Part shown: piece by piece, positions 10,474 to 21,361 of the stretch
Position numbering within the stretch: the first letter of the stretch is position 1
How the letters are laid out: every line of letters starts with the position of its first letter
Source of the DNA: Rhizopus sp. PT2906
Lineage: Eukaryota > Mucoromycota > Mucoromycetes > Mucorales > Rhizopodaceae
Length of the DNA: 64,000 nt
Assembly: GCA_025529335.1 (NCBI GenBank)
Contig: JAMYHX010000047.1
Location: forward strand, 62,001 to 126,000
Direction of reading: 5' to 3'
The notes under the pieces: generated by a model
Database searches by the model: none
What the model was told of the DNA's origin: nothing
What the model saw: only the letters and a program-made list of their open reading frames with translations
Position numbers and translations under genes: made by a program

Positions 10474-11247
10474 AGACGGAAATGCTTATTTCCAAATAAG
10501 AAATTAAGCATACGAAAGAACCATGGTCATTATTATGGCACGGAGCCAACCGACGCCATCATCACTCTTGATCCCCGGCTGGTAAGAAAGGCATGCTGTG
10601 GTATATGGTATGATAAAGGCAAGCGTGGTAGTAAAACATCCAAGGCACACACATACACCTCGACACCTTAAAAACGCCGCTATTCTGCAAAGACACATTG
10701 AATACAGGTAAAGTCAAGCGTGATCTAGGTATCCAGGTTCAGAATCAACCTCCTATAGATTAATTTCCTGAGAGTAAACAGGAGGCCCTGTTGGAAGAGA
10801 TCACTATAACGGTTTTATCTTTTGACCAAGAGTGACTCAAGAGAATGGCTAGTTTTTTCAAGACTTTGGCTAACGATTTCTGGAAAAAATGTATCTGTAG
10901 TCATGGCAATCAAACGCCCGCTCGACATGTTTTTTTTTTTTTTTTTTTTTTTCACCCGCCCTTTTGGCGCTGCATTTATTGTGTACCGGGAGATAATGAT
11001 TATGGGAAAATCTTGTATAATCTGCTCAGATTAATCTACCCTCTTCTTTTTCTATCTATTGTCTCACTTTTTTGTAGCAAGTATTATTAGACTCGGTGTG
11101 ACATAATATCGTCAGTATAATTTACTATTTCCAAAAAGAAATGCTGTTCCAAGATGCCGTATTTTGCATATCTTGTATTATAAATTTTTGAATTATGCGA
11201 CTGCAGTTGCTGTTGCTCTCGGATTTGCGGAGCGGGATTTTAACTAC
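10474..11247. other. intergenic between divergent SANT and permease genes
   Basis: A T tract of about 22 bases lies at 10931-10952. Short open frames around it are in low-complexity sequence and show no motif. The last 125 bp before the permease ATG carry GATA motifs, listed separately. Confidence 0.5.
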
Positions 11248-11336
11248 TGATAACAGATTTATGTTATCAGCATACAAAGCTACATCACTGTCAGTGATAG
11301 CTTAGATTCTGCTTATCTTATAAATAGATGTTATCA
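11248..11336. promoter_or_regulatory. cluster of five GATA-factor motifs upstream of the purine permease
   Basis: HGATAR-type hexamers lie at 11248-11253 (TGATAA), 11264-11269 (reverse), 11295-11300 (TGATAG), 11313-11318 (reverse AGATAA) and 11331-11336 (reverse), all within 125 bp of the ATG. In Aspergillus, GATA factors of the AreA type drive purine permease genes under nitrogen limitation. The motifs are seen directly; the control is inferred. Confidence 0.5.
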
Positions 11337-11371
11337 TCAAGATCTTTCTTTCAATATTATAAATTTTTTTT

Positions 11372-13546
11372 ATGTCAATCGAAAAGAAAGACGCACAGTC
11401 AATACCACTTCCGGATCCAGAATACAATGACCCAACAGGCATCTATCCCCCAGTAGAAGATCTGTATACCAAACGACCTAACTTTCTGTGTCGCGCCAAA
11501 CATCAGATTACAACCTTTGATGGTTGGTTTGGTGATTATGATTATGCAGCTCTATGGTAAGAAACCAAAAAGACAAGTTACCGTTGTAAGTCTAATGTTT
11601 TGCAAATGTTTAGCTTACCAAGACTTCCCTTTCTCAAAAGAAATGCAAAACCATCTATATTCTATGGACCTGATGATCCAGTGCCCATAGCAGTAGCATT
11701 TCTAATGGGAATTCAGCGTAAATATGCAACATTTGCTCTAGCTGTTGATTTGCTTACTAAATAAGAGTGCAGATTTTTTGGCTGTCGTCGCTGGCATAAT
11801 CACACCTACAATCATCCTCTCGGGAGAAGGCAGTAATAACCTGAATTTGGATGAAGCCACACGTCAATTCATGGTCTCTGTATCTCTTATTGTATGTTTT
11901 ATCCTTCTTGATAACTTGTTATATTAATCCTTTATGAATAGGTCTCTGGACTAATGAGGTATAACTCCTCTTTACAAAATAAGACTAATAGCTGATTTTC
12001 ATTACTTGTAGTATTATACAAATTGTAAGATTTAAAATACCCAAGACTCGGTTTTATTTTGGCATCGGGTAATGTCTTTGATCTTAAAGTTGAGCTATTG
12101 ACTCATGTTGCAATAGTTTACTACAAATTGCAGGTGTTGCATTCGCTAATATGCCAGCATCCCAAGCTTTAGTGGGCAATATGTACAAAAGTAAGAGTAT
12201 TCTATATTTAATAATATCATATCAACTTTTTTGTATAGATGGTCAATGCCCTATCGAAACGTTGTCTGATGGTACAATCAAGTATCTGCCCTGTCCCGAC
12301 GCATTTGGTGCAATCCTTGGTACACAAGTATGGTTTGGCGATATTGATATTTTGCATTGTAATTCATATTTGCTTTCTATAGATGCTATGTGCTCTTCTT
12401 AACATTGCTATCAGCTTTCTACCTCACCGTATTCTCAGAAAAATGTTTCCAAAGATAGTAACAGGCACGGTACTCGTCGTTATCGGCGCTTCTTTAATCA
12501 CCACAGCAATGAAGAATTGGGCTGGTGGAACTGGACCTTGCATGAACCGTCCATCGTCTGGTGAATATCAGCTTTGTCCCAGCATTTATGCTCCTCATGC
12601 TCAAGCCTGGGGAAGTCCTGTCAATTTCGCTATTGGTCTTGCTGTCTTTGGTTCGATTGTCCTTATTGAGGTTCTAGGCTCAGTGTTTCTAAAGAACATA
12701 TCTGTTGTAGTGGGCCTTGCTGTGGGCTGTATTATTACGTCCTGCCTTGGCATGTTTGATACATCAACGATAGCCTCTGCACCTGCAGCTACATTTCTTT
12801 GGGTCAAGACATTTAAATACAGCATTTACCCTCCTGCAATCATTCCCTTTTTGTTTACATGTCTAGACATGATGATAGAATGTCTTGGAGACCTTACAGC
12901 AGCCAGTGATCTTTCCGGCTTACCAATCGAAGGTCGACCATTTGAAGAACGCATGCAAGGCGGCCTCCTGTGTGATGGCGTGAGCATTATATTGTCCGGT
13001 CTCTGCTCCACAATGGGTGTTATTACCTATAGCAATAACAACGGCGTTATCGCGGTAACACAGTGTGCAAGCCGTGCAGCTGGACTTGTATGTGCTTTTT
13101 TGTTAATCCTCTGCGGCGTATTCTCCAAAATCTCTGCTGGCTTGCTAGCTATTCCTAACCCGGTTATAGGCGGCATGACTCTCTTCATTTTCTCTTCTGT
13201 TGGTACCTCAGGCGTGCGTATTCTTGGTTATCTTGACTGGACAAGGCGAGATCGCGTTATCGTGGCAGCTTCATTAGCAGTGGGTCTTGGCGTTACTTTA
13301 GTACCTAACTGGTTTAGCTATGTCATGCCTACAACTACAAACGAAGCAGCTCAAGGTCTCTATGATTCGATCAATACCATTGTCGAGACCGGCTACATCA
13401 TGGCAGGTATCATATCTATCGTCCTTAATGCCATCCTCCCAAAAGATGTCAAATCAATCGTCCAAGATAATTTGTCTGAACGGTCGCTTAGTGGCTCAAG
13501 TCGCTTGTACTATGAAGAGAAGAATCATAGGAATAGTAATGCGTGA
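11372..13546 (+). CDS. NAT-family xanthine/uric acid (purine) permease, UapA-like
   Basis: Eight exons: 11372..11556, 11614..11717, 11773..11891, 11942..11958, 12012..12068, 12117..12190, 12239..12327, 12383..13546; 602 aa. Nucleobase-ascorbate transporters import xanthine, urate or related bases with protons across the plasma membrane. Seen here: 'PVPIAVAFLMGIQHFLAVVA', 'RFYFGIGLLQIAGVAFANMP', 'MLCALLNIAISFLPHRIL', 'FPKIVTGTVLVVIGASLI', the NAT signature region around 'NNNGVIAVTQ', and 'AIPNPVIGGMTLFIFSSVG'. The size fits the family (about 570-620 aa) and about 12-14 membrane segments can be read. Exon 4 is only 17 nt. The exact substrate cannot be assigned. Confidence 0.9.
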
Positions 13547-13894
13547 AAATGCAACAAAAAAGAAAAACTACAATTACAAACTAATCTGTATAAATAATAA
13601 AGCAACTAAAAATTAATGGATATCCTGTATCTCATTTGTTGTCAAGGAATACCTCAATGTTGTTAGATTTTTTTTTACACATAAGGGAGGACTAACAGGG
13701 TTAACAAAACAGTATGGCATTCTATACACATTTAAAGATAGAGATTAACGCTGTAAATTAGTATGTATCTATTAACAAGCATCTTTTTGAAGTAGGTGTA
13801 TTTTCGTCCCCATATGAGCAGAATGAATAAAGTCACGCATTTGGTAACATATCATTAAAATGAAAAGCTTTTATTTACAGCACTGTTTCAAGAA
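13547..13894. other. 3' regions of two convergent genes
   Basis: AT-rich sequence between the permease stop and the end of the secreted-protein gene, with polyadenylation-like AATAAA motifs on both strands. No gene is visible. Confidence 0.6.
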
Positions 13895-14317
13895 CTAAGG
13901 GTTACAGACGTAAGAGTAACAAACAAGCTTGTCGGCGAGCAAAACTGTGGTGCATTTCTTGGTTGCATTGTTTTGATAGCATGTACCAAGGAGCTTACCA
14001 TCACCATTATTGACGTAGAACTCCCATCTTCCATCGTTTCTCTTGTAAAAATTCATTTCACCCATACCACAGAGGCCCTTTCTGATCTTGAAAAAGTTTG
14101 TATCAGGAGTGATGTTTCCGAGACCTGAGTTATTGGCATCGGTAACAACACCAGCTCTATCACCTTTACCATAGCAATTACAGTTCCAGTAGTTAGAAGG
14201 GCAAGCAACTACGCCAGTACGTCCACCAGTAGCTACACCAGTAGAGATGTGGAAATCAGCGCTAACATAAGCGATGACTGAGAGGATCAAGCAGTAAAGA
14301 GCAAGCAATTTGTTCAT
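13895..14317 (-). CDS. small secreted cysteine-rich protein, function unknown
   Basis: An intronless 140-codon frame. It begins with a classical signal peptide ('MNKLLALYCLILSVIAYVSA', cleavage likely after Ala20). The mature part is about 120 residues, Gly/Asn-rich, with eight Cys ('VACPSNYWNCNCYGKGDRAG', 'GLCGMGE', 'GTCYQNN', 'KKCTTV', 'LVCYSYVC'), which could form four disulfides. There are potential N-glycosylation sites. Size, export and cysteine content fit an extracellular structural, defence or effector-type protein; I do not recognise the family and assign no activity. The frame uses well-formed codons with no low-complexity stretch, so I regard it as a real gene. Confidence 0.7.
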   Translation of the reverse strand: MNKLLALYCLILSVIAYVSADFHISTGVATGGRTGVVACPSNYWNCNCYGKGDRAGVVTDANNSGLGNITPDTNFFKIRKGLCGMGEMNFYKRNDGRWEFYVNNGDGKLLGTCYQNNATKKCTTVLLADKLVCYSYVCNP

Positions 14318-16925
14318 GTTGTTAATGATAAGAAAAGGGAATAGTTGAACATTCTTTTATACAAAAAACAGAACAGAAACTGTATTAATAAAAGCTTAAT
14401 AATGAAAAGTAGTCCTTTGTGTACATCCTCTGTTTGTTGTACAGATCTTACTTTGCAATATTACCAAGTATGACCCGCCTGCACCATTTACAAAGTCAAC
14501 ATTCCACCCCCGCCATTTACAAAGTCATAGTCTGATAAAAATAGAAAGCATGCGCAGGCAAAGGCATTTGTGCTCTATGGCCAATCGACATGAATGATCA
14601 ATTTGCAAAGATGAACAATCTGTTGATGAACTATGTCAGATAAGAAAGCGTGCTCCCTGGAAACGGCTAGTCCTCGTACGAAATATATATGTCATGTACC
14701 TTATCAGAATAGTTCTAAATCTGTTGATACTGCTATCACCAAGCCAAATGATATGGGCTTTTGGATGGACAAAATAAGACACGAGCGTGTCTAAAGACCT
14801 AAAAAAATGTCAAAACAATAAAAGCTTTTCTGATGTTGGAAAAAAAAAGTTTTTGAGTGCGTGGATACTAAAAAACAGCCAAGTACATTTGTTCACTTTG
14901 CACTACAGCGTGAAAAGAAAACTCCTGTATAAGTTGCTTCTAAGGCTCAACTATTACTTTGTTGCGACCTAATGTATCATGATTAATCCGGAGCCTACTG
15001 TCTGGGTTGTACTTGAAATAATGGCTCAACGAGCCTAATTACTCAATTGCTCCATCATTGACTGCAGTTCTACTTTTCCTGAAAGTCCTGCAACATCATA
15101 TTGTTGATGATAAAGCACGCGTCTATATATTTGTAGCATGAGGTCTACCAGATTTCTGTCATGCAGTAATCTTGTGGCTGTTCTTGTTGTTTTAATGTCC
15201 GTAGAGATCAAATCAAAAAAAAAGAGATCAGAGTACCAGACAAGATAGAGGTAATTGTATCAAATGTAAAGATTAACACTAGCCATGGTCAACCACGGCA
15301 GTGTATATATCGACATGACGTCTATGATAAGTCTTTTTAAAATTATGATAAATGCCTTTCAGTATAGTATAATTGACTACATCTCTTCGCGTTACGTGTT
15401 GCACCAAGCTTTTGTAACATTATACTTTAATCCAATAATTTTATCAGATGTAAATCGTTTAAAGCAAACCAATGGTTCCCTTACTTCCATGGTATTACCT
15501 TCTTAATTCGTATATTGATTTGATGGCACCCCTTTTGTATTCAAGTATACAATGCTTTTAGTTATAAAAAAAGTATGATAGTTAGCCCTAACATTACTAG
15601 TAAGCTTATGTTCTGTGTAGCTAGCGTAAATTTAGTGATCAAGAGAGTACTTTCATTCAAGATCAACGTTGTATGTAGTTCTAATTTAAACATGGAATTT
15701 CAACTGCATATAGTGCAACCTAAAGAGGTAGGACAGGGAACCAAAAAGGCTTTTATTTGCCGCAAAGGAAGTTACCATGTCAATGGTGCTCGGAGATTAA
15801 CTAAAGTATTTGAAATGTGTTTAAACTATGTCTACATGCTGCGCTGTTTTGTCATTTTAAGTATAATAGAACACTATTAAGCCTATGAATATGCAATATT
15901 ATTCTTTGAAAAGAGTGTATACAAGTATATACGTATAATAAAAAGAAGATTTTCAAGACAGTAATGCTGGATCAACATTAACATTAAGCAACGGAATTGT
16001 AACACACAGTCAAGCTTATCATGTCTGATTCTTATACATCCCAGTACAGTATCCTTCTCATTCCGTAATAGTAAACGAACGTATGCATAGATACTCTTGA
16101 AAGTGGGACGGTAAAAGCAAAACAATAGAAGGAACTGCTTAAAGGCTTCATGCGCGGAATAAGTGCTCCAGTTGAACCGAATTATCCCAGGTGTATACCA
16201 TAAGCAAAATTATACTTTAACATTCGTCATGCGTTACACGTCTATATACCCGCTACACAACGTAAATGAAGCATACTGTTAGTCATTGTGATTCAAACCT
16301 CCCTTAAAACATATCAAAATCGATATTTATCTCAATCAACAAATTCATCTTTGCTACTAACTAATATTTCTTACCTGACTGTTATTGAAATCAATATCTT
16401 AGACGGTATGGATAAGAGAACTTTGCTCGGAAAAAGTATACGTATGCAGAAAAGTTTTCAAATGTGATGATCCATCACAAATGGCGGATATAAAAAACAT
16501 ACTTGATTTAAGAAATCTTAGTGTTTGAAGGAGAGTTACGCTGATGGTAGTCTTGAGAAAGCAAGGTACTCTCGCATTTCTACGTTTATGTCAAAAAAAA
16601 TTATATACCTTTTGACTGTATTTCAATGTATATTTCGTACACAAGCCAAAATCATCTTACATATTAACATAATGCCTCGCATTAATCCCACAACACTGAT
16701 TCGTAGTAGTTGATGATGCGTCATATTAGTACAATTCACAAGGTGCTGACAACATTGGTTCGTGCATATAAAGACTAATTCTCTCTTTGCCGTGAATCTC
16801 TTTCTTTTCTCTGTTCATTAATGATTACAAAAGGTCTTATTCCATCTTCTTGTATATTCTAATTTTTCGAGTTAAAACTATTATTCATCGACAATATCAC
16901 AGATATTAATCACTTGAAAAACTAG
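14318..16925. other. gene-poor region, nothing recognised
   Basis: About 2.6 kb with only short frames (for example 15285-15506 and 15575-15880) lacking motifs or splice support. A short direct repeat of 'CATTTACAAAGTCA' occurs at about 14484-14528. Probably degraded repeat sequence. Confidence 0.5.
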
Positions 16926-17934
16926 ATGATACTTGAAAATACTGTTGATATATTGAAAAAGATGAAAGAAGAACACGAAGCATACGAAATTTCGAGAACA
17001 CTTCAAGGTGGAGATAGAACTATCTCATTATTAGCCATGGTGAACACTGAAATTCGAAGACCAAATAAAGGGGCTGGATATGGTATCCTTTTACCAACAG
17101 AAAAAGATGACAATGCTTTCATTGTTAGCTTTAAAAGTATTGGTAGTAACAATATTTGGAAAAGATATTATTAGGTAAAAGGGATGTATTAGCAAGAAAT
17201 AGCAAATAAATTTCCTATTGAGACTCTTCTAAACAAAGTTAATACGACTAGTGCTAGAGATCTTGAATTACATAATATTGAGCATAAACATATTATACGA
17301 GATTTCTACTACTCGCCAAGTCGACTGAAGCAAAAAAAAAAAAGAAGATATGATTTATAAAAGCGCAAATACACTGATAGACTTTGCTCAGATGAGCGCA
17401 GATATGTCGCATCTTCTACAAAGGTAAAACTTATCATGTTTGTTGGTGATTGTGGTTTAGGTATAGGTTCACAAATCAAAGAATACATGCTTTACGGTGG
17501 TCATTGGAAATCTCTGAAGCATATACCTCTGTATGTATAATGAACGAACACAGTATTTCCCAAACGTGCATCTATAGCTTTCATAAACCGTCTCATCCAG
17601 TACAAACGATTTACAAGAATGGTACAAGACGATTACGAACAATTAATGTCGCAGTTGTCTGTAACAACTCAAGTTGTGTCTCTATTCAAGTAAAGAAGGC
17701 TGTAAAATCAAGGTATACCTTATCTGCAATGGCAATTGATCTTTTCAGTTTAGTAGCACTCCTTTTTTAATGCAGCCTTTCCTCAATTTGATGCACACGT
17801 CAGTCAATCCAACACTGATAAATTCAAAACTTTCTTTACTGCAAACGAAGATTGGCCTACTATCGATGACAGTAATACCTTCTTGAAAGCCACGTTCTTT
17901 CTCAGTATGGTTAATGCTCTTCTTTTTTAATCTT
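16926..17934 (+). pseudogene. decayed TnpB/RuvC-like element protein (second type)
   Basis: Fragments in shifting frames make up one eroded protein. About 17380-17530 reads 'DERRYVASSTKVKLIMFVGD' then 'GIGSQIKEYMLYGGHWKSL'. About 17540-17770 reads '.NEHSISQTCIYSF' followed by a pair of Cys ('VVCNNSSC') and 'KSRYTLSAMAI'. After a one-base shift, 'AAFPQFDAHVSQSNTDKF' ends at 17934. The order (acidic motif, T/S-S-x-x-C zinc-finger start, second Cys pair, 'SRx..SA.AI') resembles the TnpB layout. From memory, intact Mucorales relatives have Cys and Asp at the 'IYS' and 'SRY' positions, so finger and active site would both be damaged. An upstream 82-codon frame (16926-17174) may belong to it. Confidence 0.35.
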
Positions 17935-18774
17935 TTGTTCATTAACATACAAAGCCCTTCTGAAACAAGGAAACGAATCTTTCAAAAATATACAATCGCT
18001 TTAATCCTTGAACGCATAAGAAGGACACACATTTCATCTTCTGGGCTCTAAAATGAAAAATGTTGTCCATGGATGTTGAAACTCAATTTACAAGCACCAT
18101 AAATCAAAGTGTCTAAAGTCCAGAGCCATAAAAGCTTGTGAAGTGCCAGAGGAGCAAGACAGCTAGTTGCTGTGGTCATTAGCAGAACACACACTCTTAC
18201 GGATTTCAGTGGAGCAAATCGAAGATTAACAGGGTTGTAATTTTCATATAGTTTGTGATAAACAAAGAGGGTTACGTAGCTAGAAAATAAACGCGATTAA
18301 CCAATAATAAGGTGGGTTCGAAAAAAAAAGCAGATAATAAAATAGCTCTGGATTTTTCAGTGGCTTGCACTACCTTTGGGTGAGGTTTATTGTTTCTCAT
18401 TTTCTATTTGTTTTTTTCCCTCATACATTGCTTTAAGAATATTACGGATTTGATCTCGTATTTTGTTTAAAATATGAAAGAAGAGCTAAAGAATAACAAC
18501 AATCGTAAAAGGTGTCTTGACATGATTCCTCTTTAACAACAACTTTTATTTATCTACAATACTATGTTCATTTTGCCCTTAGTCTTTTCTCTCCTTCTCA
18601 AGTTCAATACATGAATGATATCAAGATTAACTGAAGAACGTCTTCTTTCTTTTAAGTGTCTATTTACTTGTGTAATTCTCTTGGACAAAACTGTAAAGTT
18701 GTTGTCATTAGATAAAACAAACTATTTTATTCTCAGATAATGTAAGATGCTTTTTATTTCGTGAAGAAACAAAT
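17935..18774. other. intergenic, no gene seen
   Basis: AT-rich sequence with scattered stops in all frames. Nothing is recognisable between the TnpB-like relic and the Helitron relic. Confidence 0.5.
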
Positions 18775-19218
18775 GAAAATAATGACTTGGCATATATGCA
18801 GCATGGGCCATACTAATGCTCTGAAAGTACTGTACGAAATCGTATCGTTGACGCAGATTATTACTTCTGCTTCTTTTACTGCTTCTCAAGGTAAGACGAT
18901 GTCACGACAGCTTCTGTTGCTATGCTTAATAGGAATAACTGCGGCAACTTCTTCCATTGTTGGCAGGTTGTAAGTGCGTTTGTCGCCTCCTTCAATCAAA
19001 TGCATTCTCATAGATGAACTAATGATAACATAAGATGATCCGCTTTCAGCAGAGCCATTGTTGTTACCTCTATCCTCGTTGTTGATGCTGGAACTCTCAT
19101 GGTTGCTCAATATCTCATATGCAAGACGATAAATGCGTGCGAAGGGATTGCATTGGGAAAGCACAGTTGAGAGGTTTTCTATAATCTCTTGCTTCATATT
19201 TTCATTCCGTGCATCCAT
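18775..19218 (-). mobile_element. Helitron relic (N-terminal region of a Rep/helicase protein)
   Basis: On the minus strand a 110-codon frame (19218..18886) reads '.NENMKQEIIENLSTVLSQ' then 'CNPFARIYRLAYEIL', and later 'RTYNLPTMEEVAAVIP' and 'RSCRDIVLP'. This order matches the region in front of the 'Helitron helicase-like' Rep domain ('LPT..EVAA.IP' followed by 'RDIVL'). After a stop and a shift, 'QSISMAHAAYMPSHYF' continues the family pattern before the frame decays. There is no Rep HUH motif, helicase or terminal hairpin, so only a fragment remains. Confidence 0.5.
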
Positions 19219-20066
19219 ATCCTCTGCTCTCCGTGCACTTAGAGCCTTTTCCCAAGCCGAGAACAGCTCAAGCTACTCTGCAGTTGGTACCAGAGATTGG
19301 CCGCATTACCTTTGGGTCTCGCAACGATCTATCAACCTTGGGATCTCAGCTGTCAGCTCCTGATAGATTTGACGCCGTCTCCTTTTGGATACTCTAATGT
19401 GCTCATTGGACAATCCCAAACTCTACGCGGAAATCCAATGCAGTACTTATTCCAATTGTCAAGATATCTCCTGGTCAGCTCCGTTTCTTATGGCACAAAG
19501 ACTTTGATTTGCTAACACAACTACGCCATCTGCCTTTGGCTCTGCCTCATTCGCTGCTTCTTCGACCTCAGTGCTGGCAAACTTTTTGGCCCCTGAATAT
19601 GCCACCTATGACCATCACATCATGGTTTCGCCTGTTACATGGCTACATTCCTACGGCTGTTTTACACCATGCCTGGAATCCCAGTGTAGCCGCCTCTCCA
19701 CTGTGCAGACTCTGCGAACAACACTGAGACAAGCTTCCATCCCTTTGTGAGTTGCCCTCTCAAGCTCAGCTTGTGACTTTCCATTTTTGAGAGATATTCT
19801 CTGCCAGACAAGTTCCTTACGGCAAATGAACTATGGTCTGTGCTCATTTTTTTTTTTTTTTTTTGTTACGGTAGACGAACAGACCATAGTCGACGTGGAT
19901 GTTCTTTGTTTCTTTGGCGCGGCTATAGCAACTATATGGAAATATCACTAGCGGTGCGTGTTCGATGACACTTCGTGGTATACAGCCGCAGTCGTCAACA
20001 GTTTTGAATTGGAACAGGCGGATTCCTATCTTCTCTTCCTTTTGAACGGAAGTTATCTTCCACTAT
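19219..20066 (+). mobile_element. LINE (non-LTR retrotransposon) relic, 3' end with zf-RVT-like region
   Basis: Plus-strand frames broken by shifts show the C-terminal part of a LINE polyprotein. 'LLHGYIPTAVLHHAWNP' is followed by 'SPLCRLCEQH' and, in another frame, 'HPFVSCPLKLSLW': the C-x2-C...H...C pattern of the reverse-transcriptase zinc-binding region. Beyond an intervening T tract (about 19848-19865) the frame resumes with 'FFGAAIATIWKYH' to about 20066. No reverse transcriptase palm or endonuclease is present. It abuts the Helitron relic, in the opposite orientation. Confidence 0.45.
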
Positions 20067-20715
20067 AGAATTATAATTTATTAAAATTTTTTGTTTAATA
20101 AAGTCCACACTTTCTTTCATACAAAAAAAAAAATTCCAGTACATATATTTCTGCTATTCCGTGAATATAAATGATTTGTGTTTATTTAAGTTCCTGTCTC
20201 TGCTTTTCTAATCCTCTTTGGTACTCTGAGTAGATGGATAATTAGATAAACAAAATGGAAAACAAAATAATGCCATCATACCCTCACTCTTCTTTTTAAC
20301 AGAAGCATTATCTCTTGCCAAGAAGAACAAGTTCGAAGAGGGCACTTGTCTTTCATACAGTTGCTTATTATTCATCCTCATTGTTTAGTTTATATGAAAA
20401 GTAAATAATGCAAAGTAGCTTACTGCCTTTGGTCTTAGATGAGCTAATTCTGCATTGAGCACTTTTGCTTCTTGAATCTTGTTAAAAGAGGCTAGTTAGT
20501 CTTTCTTTCTTTCTTTCTCTCTCTTTCTCTCTCTTTTTCGCTGTCTCTTTTATTCAAACCAAATATTGACAACATTACTTGTCTATCTAGCAATTGTTTA
20601 TCACCAAGCATAAAAAATATTTGAAAAAAAAAAAAACAAAACAAAACAGAAAAGGCAATTTAATTCCGAAATCAATATAATTTTATTAACTAGAAAAATA
20701 AATGCTTACTCTTTT
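20067..20715. other. intergenic, low complexity
   Basis: Contains a (CTTT)n/(CTCT)n pyrimidine-rich stretch at about 20505-20545 and A runs near 20620. No gene is seen. Confidence 0.5.
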
Positions 20716-21350
20716 TCAAGAGCTTCGATGTCTTTGGGTTGGAGTCCAAGAAAGGTCACGTGTTGATGTGACCTTGCGCTGAGAGTATGTATCATTTATC
20801 TTTGTTTCACGCTTCTTTACCAATCTTTTGACGGGGCTAAGTTATTGTTAATATGGATTAAAAAAGGGAGAGAGAGAGGACTTACGTTGACTGTGATGAA
20901 ACTAATTGGATAGGGGGACGTTTATCTTCCCTCTTCTCCCATTCTTTCAAAGTAGGTATATATTCAAATCGTCTTTGTTGGATATAACATCTTGAATGAA
21001 AATGGTAACATGTGTCTATACTATGTCTTCTTTGCTCAGGATGAGAACCAGTCTCGAATAAATGAATTAGCTCTGCTACCCTTGATCTTTTTGAGTCAGT
21101 GCTCCAGTGTGAGCCTAGCGAAGTCGTAGATGACGACGGTGACAGAACAAGCGATGTGCATGATGAAGAAGTAGGTATGGTTGAAGATGAACTACGACGC
21201 TGTCTAAGAGATATATCATTCCATTGTTTGGCCACTGATTCGTAAACTAATGTATCAACCTTTGGTATCGTGCTGGTATTCGTCGTTGGCGCTTTGCTAA
21301 CAGTTGTCAAAGATGATGAATGGAAGTAATAGTCATAAGAATAAGCTACA
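20716..21350 (-). CDS. serine-rich hypothetical protein, 5' end unresolved
   Basis: Two exons are visible: about 21350..20886 and 20836..20716, joined by a 49-bp GT-AG intron with a pyrimidine-rich acceptor. The protein is rich in Ser/Thr ('RRSSSSTIPTSSSCTSLVLS'), then has 'SKRSRVAELIHLFETG', a short helix resembling the V-x-x-L-I-x-x-F-E segments of cytoskeletal regulators, and a basic tail. There is no ATG in the first visible exon. An acceptor (TGTGTAG) at about 21352 suggests an upstream exon I could not identify. The intron keeps the frame, which supports a real gene, but function is unknown. Confidence 0.4.
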
Positions 21351-21361
21351 CATATAGACAA

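Noticed and set aside
10822..11090. Two overlapping frames with a poly-Phe stretch
   Set aside because: The Phe run is just the T tract at 10931-10952. There is no domain and the frames lie in the permease promoter region.
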